This document shows, one piece after another, positions 62,746 to 64,000 of a DNA stretch of 64,000 bases. Both the position numbers and the translations under genes were made by a program. The notes under the pieces were generated by a model that was not told where the DNA came from, searched no databases, and saw nothing but the letters and a program-made list of their open reading frames with translations. Within the stretch, counting starts at the first letter, position 1, and every line of letters starts with the position of its first letter. The DNA is from Atherix ibis (lineage: Eukaryota > Arthropoda > Insecta > Diptera > Athericidae). The stretch spans positions 35,318,811 to 35,382,810 of the forward strand of contig OY282605.1 in NCBI GenBank assembly GCA_958298945.1. The letters run 5' to 3'.

Positions 62746-63144
62746 GGGATGGCAGACTCACTACTACACCTTCTAATTTCGATATGTTTCGACAGGATTT
62801 GAAGTTGACATTTTTATTTACTTTATAATTTATAAAAAACAATTAAATTACACATAAATTCTAACAGCAGATGTCAAATTTATTGCGCCTTTCAGTTTGT
62901 ATTGTGGCAACACTGTCTACTCGAATCATTATTATTCGGAATGTAATTTCGTTTGTTCCCAACAGAGGACTTAATTGTCTTTTTCACAACCAACTTCAAA
63001 ACTTAAGCCGCATAATCATATGTATTTTGACAACTGACATAGCAAGGCTTACTTGATCCTGCACAGTAGTTTTTGGTTGATACCCTTTTAAATATGGAAA
63101 GTGAAAAACTGGTATTTTCGGAATATTTTATTTTTTTTATTATA
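62746..63144. other. Short unassigned stretch with a possible mariner left end
   Basis: At about 62930-62950, TTATTCGGAATGTAATTTCG resembles the terminal repeat at 63804 (TTGTTCGGAAAGTAATTTTG) and may be the left end of the irritans-type mariner that follows. Confidence 0.4.
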
Positions 63145-63800
63145 GAAAAGATAAAAATGCTGTTCAAGCAAGAAAAAAAATTATCCGATATGTATTGAAA
63201 AAATGTGTTAAGTGAGCGCCGGTGCCAAAACTGGTTTGCAAAATTTCGATCCGGCAATTTTGATCTCGAAGAAGCACTACATTCTGGAAGGCCAGTTGAA
63301 GCTGATGAAGACACAATAAAGGCATTAATTGATGTAAAGCGGCGAATAACAACTCGTGACATCGCTGAGAGATTAAATTTATCGAATTCGACCGTTCATG
63401 ATTATTTGAAACGGCTAGATTTAATCTCAAAGCTCGAAATATGGGTTCCTCAGTTTCTTACGGAAAAAAATGTGTGCCGTCGCATTGACGTTTCTGATAT
63501 GCTTCTGAAATCCCAAGAAAATGATCCATTTTTGAAGCGTATCATCACTGGGGCGAGAAATGGGCTGTCTACAACTATGTTAAGCGCAAAAGATCCTGGA
63601 GTAGAAAAGATAAACTGGCTCATAACACTTCGAAAGCCAATAATCATCAAAAAAAGGTTGTACTATCTGTTTGGTGGGATTTCAAAGGAATTGTTTATTT
63701 TGAGCTTCTACCGAGCAACACAACGATCAATTCTGAAGTGTACTGTAATCTGTTGGCCAAATTGAATGATTCACTTAAAGACAAAAGGCCAATAAATAAA
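63145..63800 (+). pseudogene. Irritans-like mariner transposase remnant, 3'-truncated
   Basis: The open frame from 63205 has LSERRCQNWFAKFRSGNFDL, SGRPVEADEDTIKALIDVKR, RRITTRDIAERLNLSNSTVH and LEIWVPQFLTEKN, the paired helix-turn-helix domain and linker of irritans-type mariners. A frameshift near 63553 moves the catalytic part to another frame: EKWAVYNYVKRKRSWSRKDK, then KKVVLSVWWDFKGIVYFELL and LLAKLNDSLKDKRPIN. The second and third catalytic aspartates are missing because the element is cut off just before the palindrome at 63804. Confidence 0.82.
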
Positions 63801-63803
63801 CTA

Positions 63804-63861
63804 TTGGGTTGTTCGGAAAGTAATTTTGTAATGCAACGAAATTACTTTCCGAACAACCCAA
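63804..63861. repeat. 58-bp perfect terminal-repeat palindrome, TA-flanked
   Basis: TTGGGTTGTTCGGAAAGTAA plus TTT at 63804-63826 is exactly complementary to 63839-63861, with a 12-base spacer, and TA lies on both sides (63802-63803, 63862-63863). The arm looks like a mariner terminal repeat. Confidence 0.95.
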
Positions 63862-64000
63862 TATATTGATTAGCTTTAAAAAATAAATATTGTCAAAAAA
63901 AATTTAAACACAAAAATACGTGTAACTCTAAAAAAAAAAACCTAAAAATTATTTGCGCTTTAATCTAACAGAATTGCAGTTTTTTTGTTCATATTTCATA
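63862..64000. other. AT-rich window end
   Basis: AT-rich sequence; nothing recognised. Confidence 0.6.

Overview
This is about 64 kb of a very AT-rich, repeat-loaded insect genome, most likely a cyclorrhaphan fly. The evidence is a split gene whose spliced product reads almost colinearly like Drosophila kinesin light chain, long introns, and an abundance of mariner/Tc1-type and non-LTR elements. There is no sign of prokaryotic organisation. No tRNA, rRNA or CRISPR locus was found.

Gene content is low. Kinesin light chain (Klc) is on the + strand. Coding exons lie at 421-1025, 1116-1236, 2907-3386 and 17570-17878, with a tiny last exon at about 19423. Together they give about 511 residues: coiled coil, LFP-acidic linker, six TPRs and a basic tail. 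Intron 2 (1237-2906) holds a decayed DD41D-type transposon. Intron 3 (3387-17569) is 14 kb and holds several nested transposons plus two copies of a minisatellite-bearing element. A second + strand gene model is inferred at 29803-29886 joined to 30367-30462. It has a consensus donor, a branch-point-like site, a pyrimidine tract and a preserved reading frame, and would encode a 59-residue protein that I do not recognise.

The rest is mainly mobile DNA in layers. (1) Decayed DD41D-like elements on both strands, recognised by peptides such as NWPxRSCDLTPxD and FQQDGATCHT. (2) Short mariners with very long terminal repeats (7425, 13209, 41886, and a solo end at 24227). (3) One full-length DD34D mariner with matching ends and TA target duplication (49387-50676), broken by frameshifts and inserted into an older reverse-transcriptase remnant. 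(4) An irritans-like mariner remnant at 63145-63800 that abuts a 58-bp perfect terminal-repeat palindrome. (5) 5'-truncated or decayed non-LTR retrotransposon pieces of R1-, Jockey- and RTE-like type, all on the minus strand. (6) A roughly 1.55-kb unclassified element present twice (33225 and 58232), plus a shorter part of it scattered further.

The most striking structure is one satellite family built on a 13-bp unit. It appears as a 26-bp dimer form on one strand (31463-31890, 35758-36775). On the other strand it appears as a 13-bp form (55290-57625) with a 676-bp, 52-monomer higher-order repeat. I found no convincing new biochemical system. The best leads are the satellite family, the 59-residue gene and several frozen template-switch events (hairpins and a templated insertion). 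Family assignments come from reading translations by eye; no search was run.
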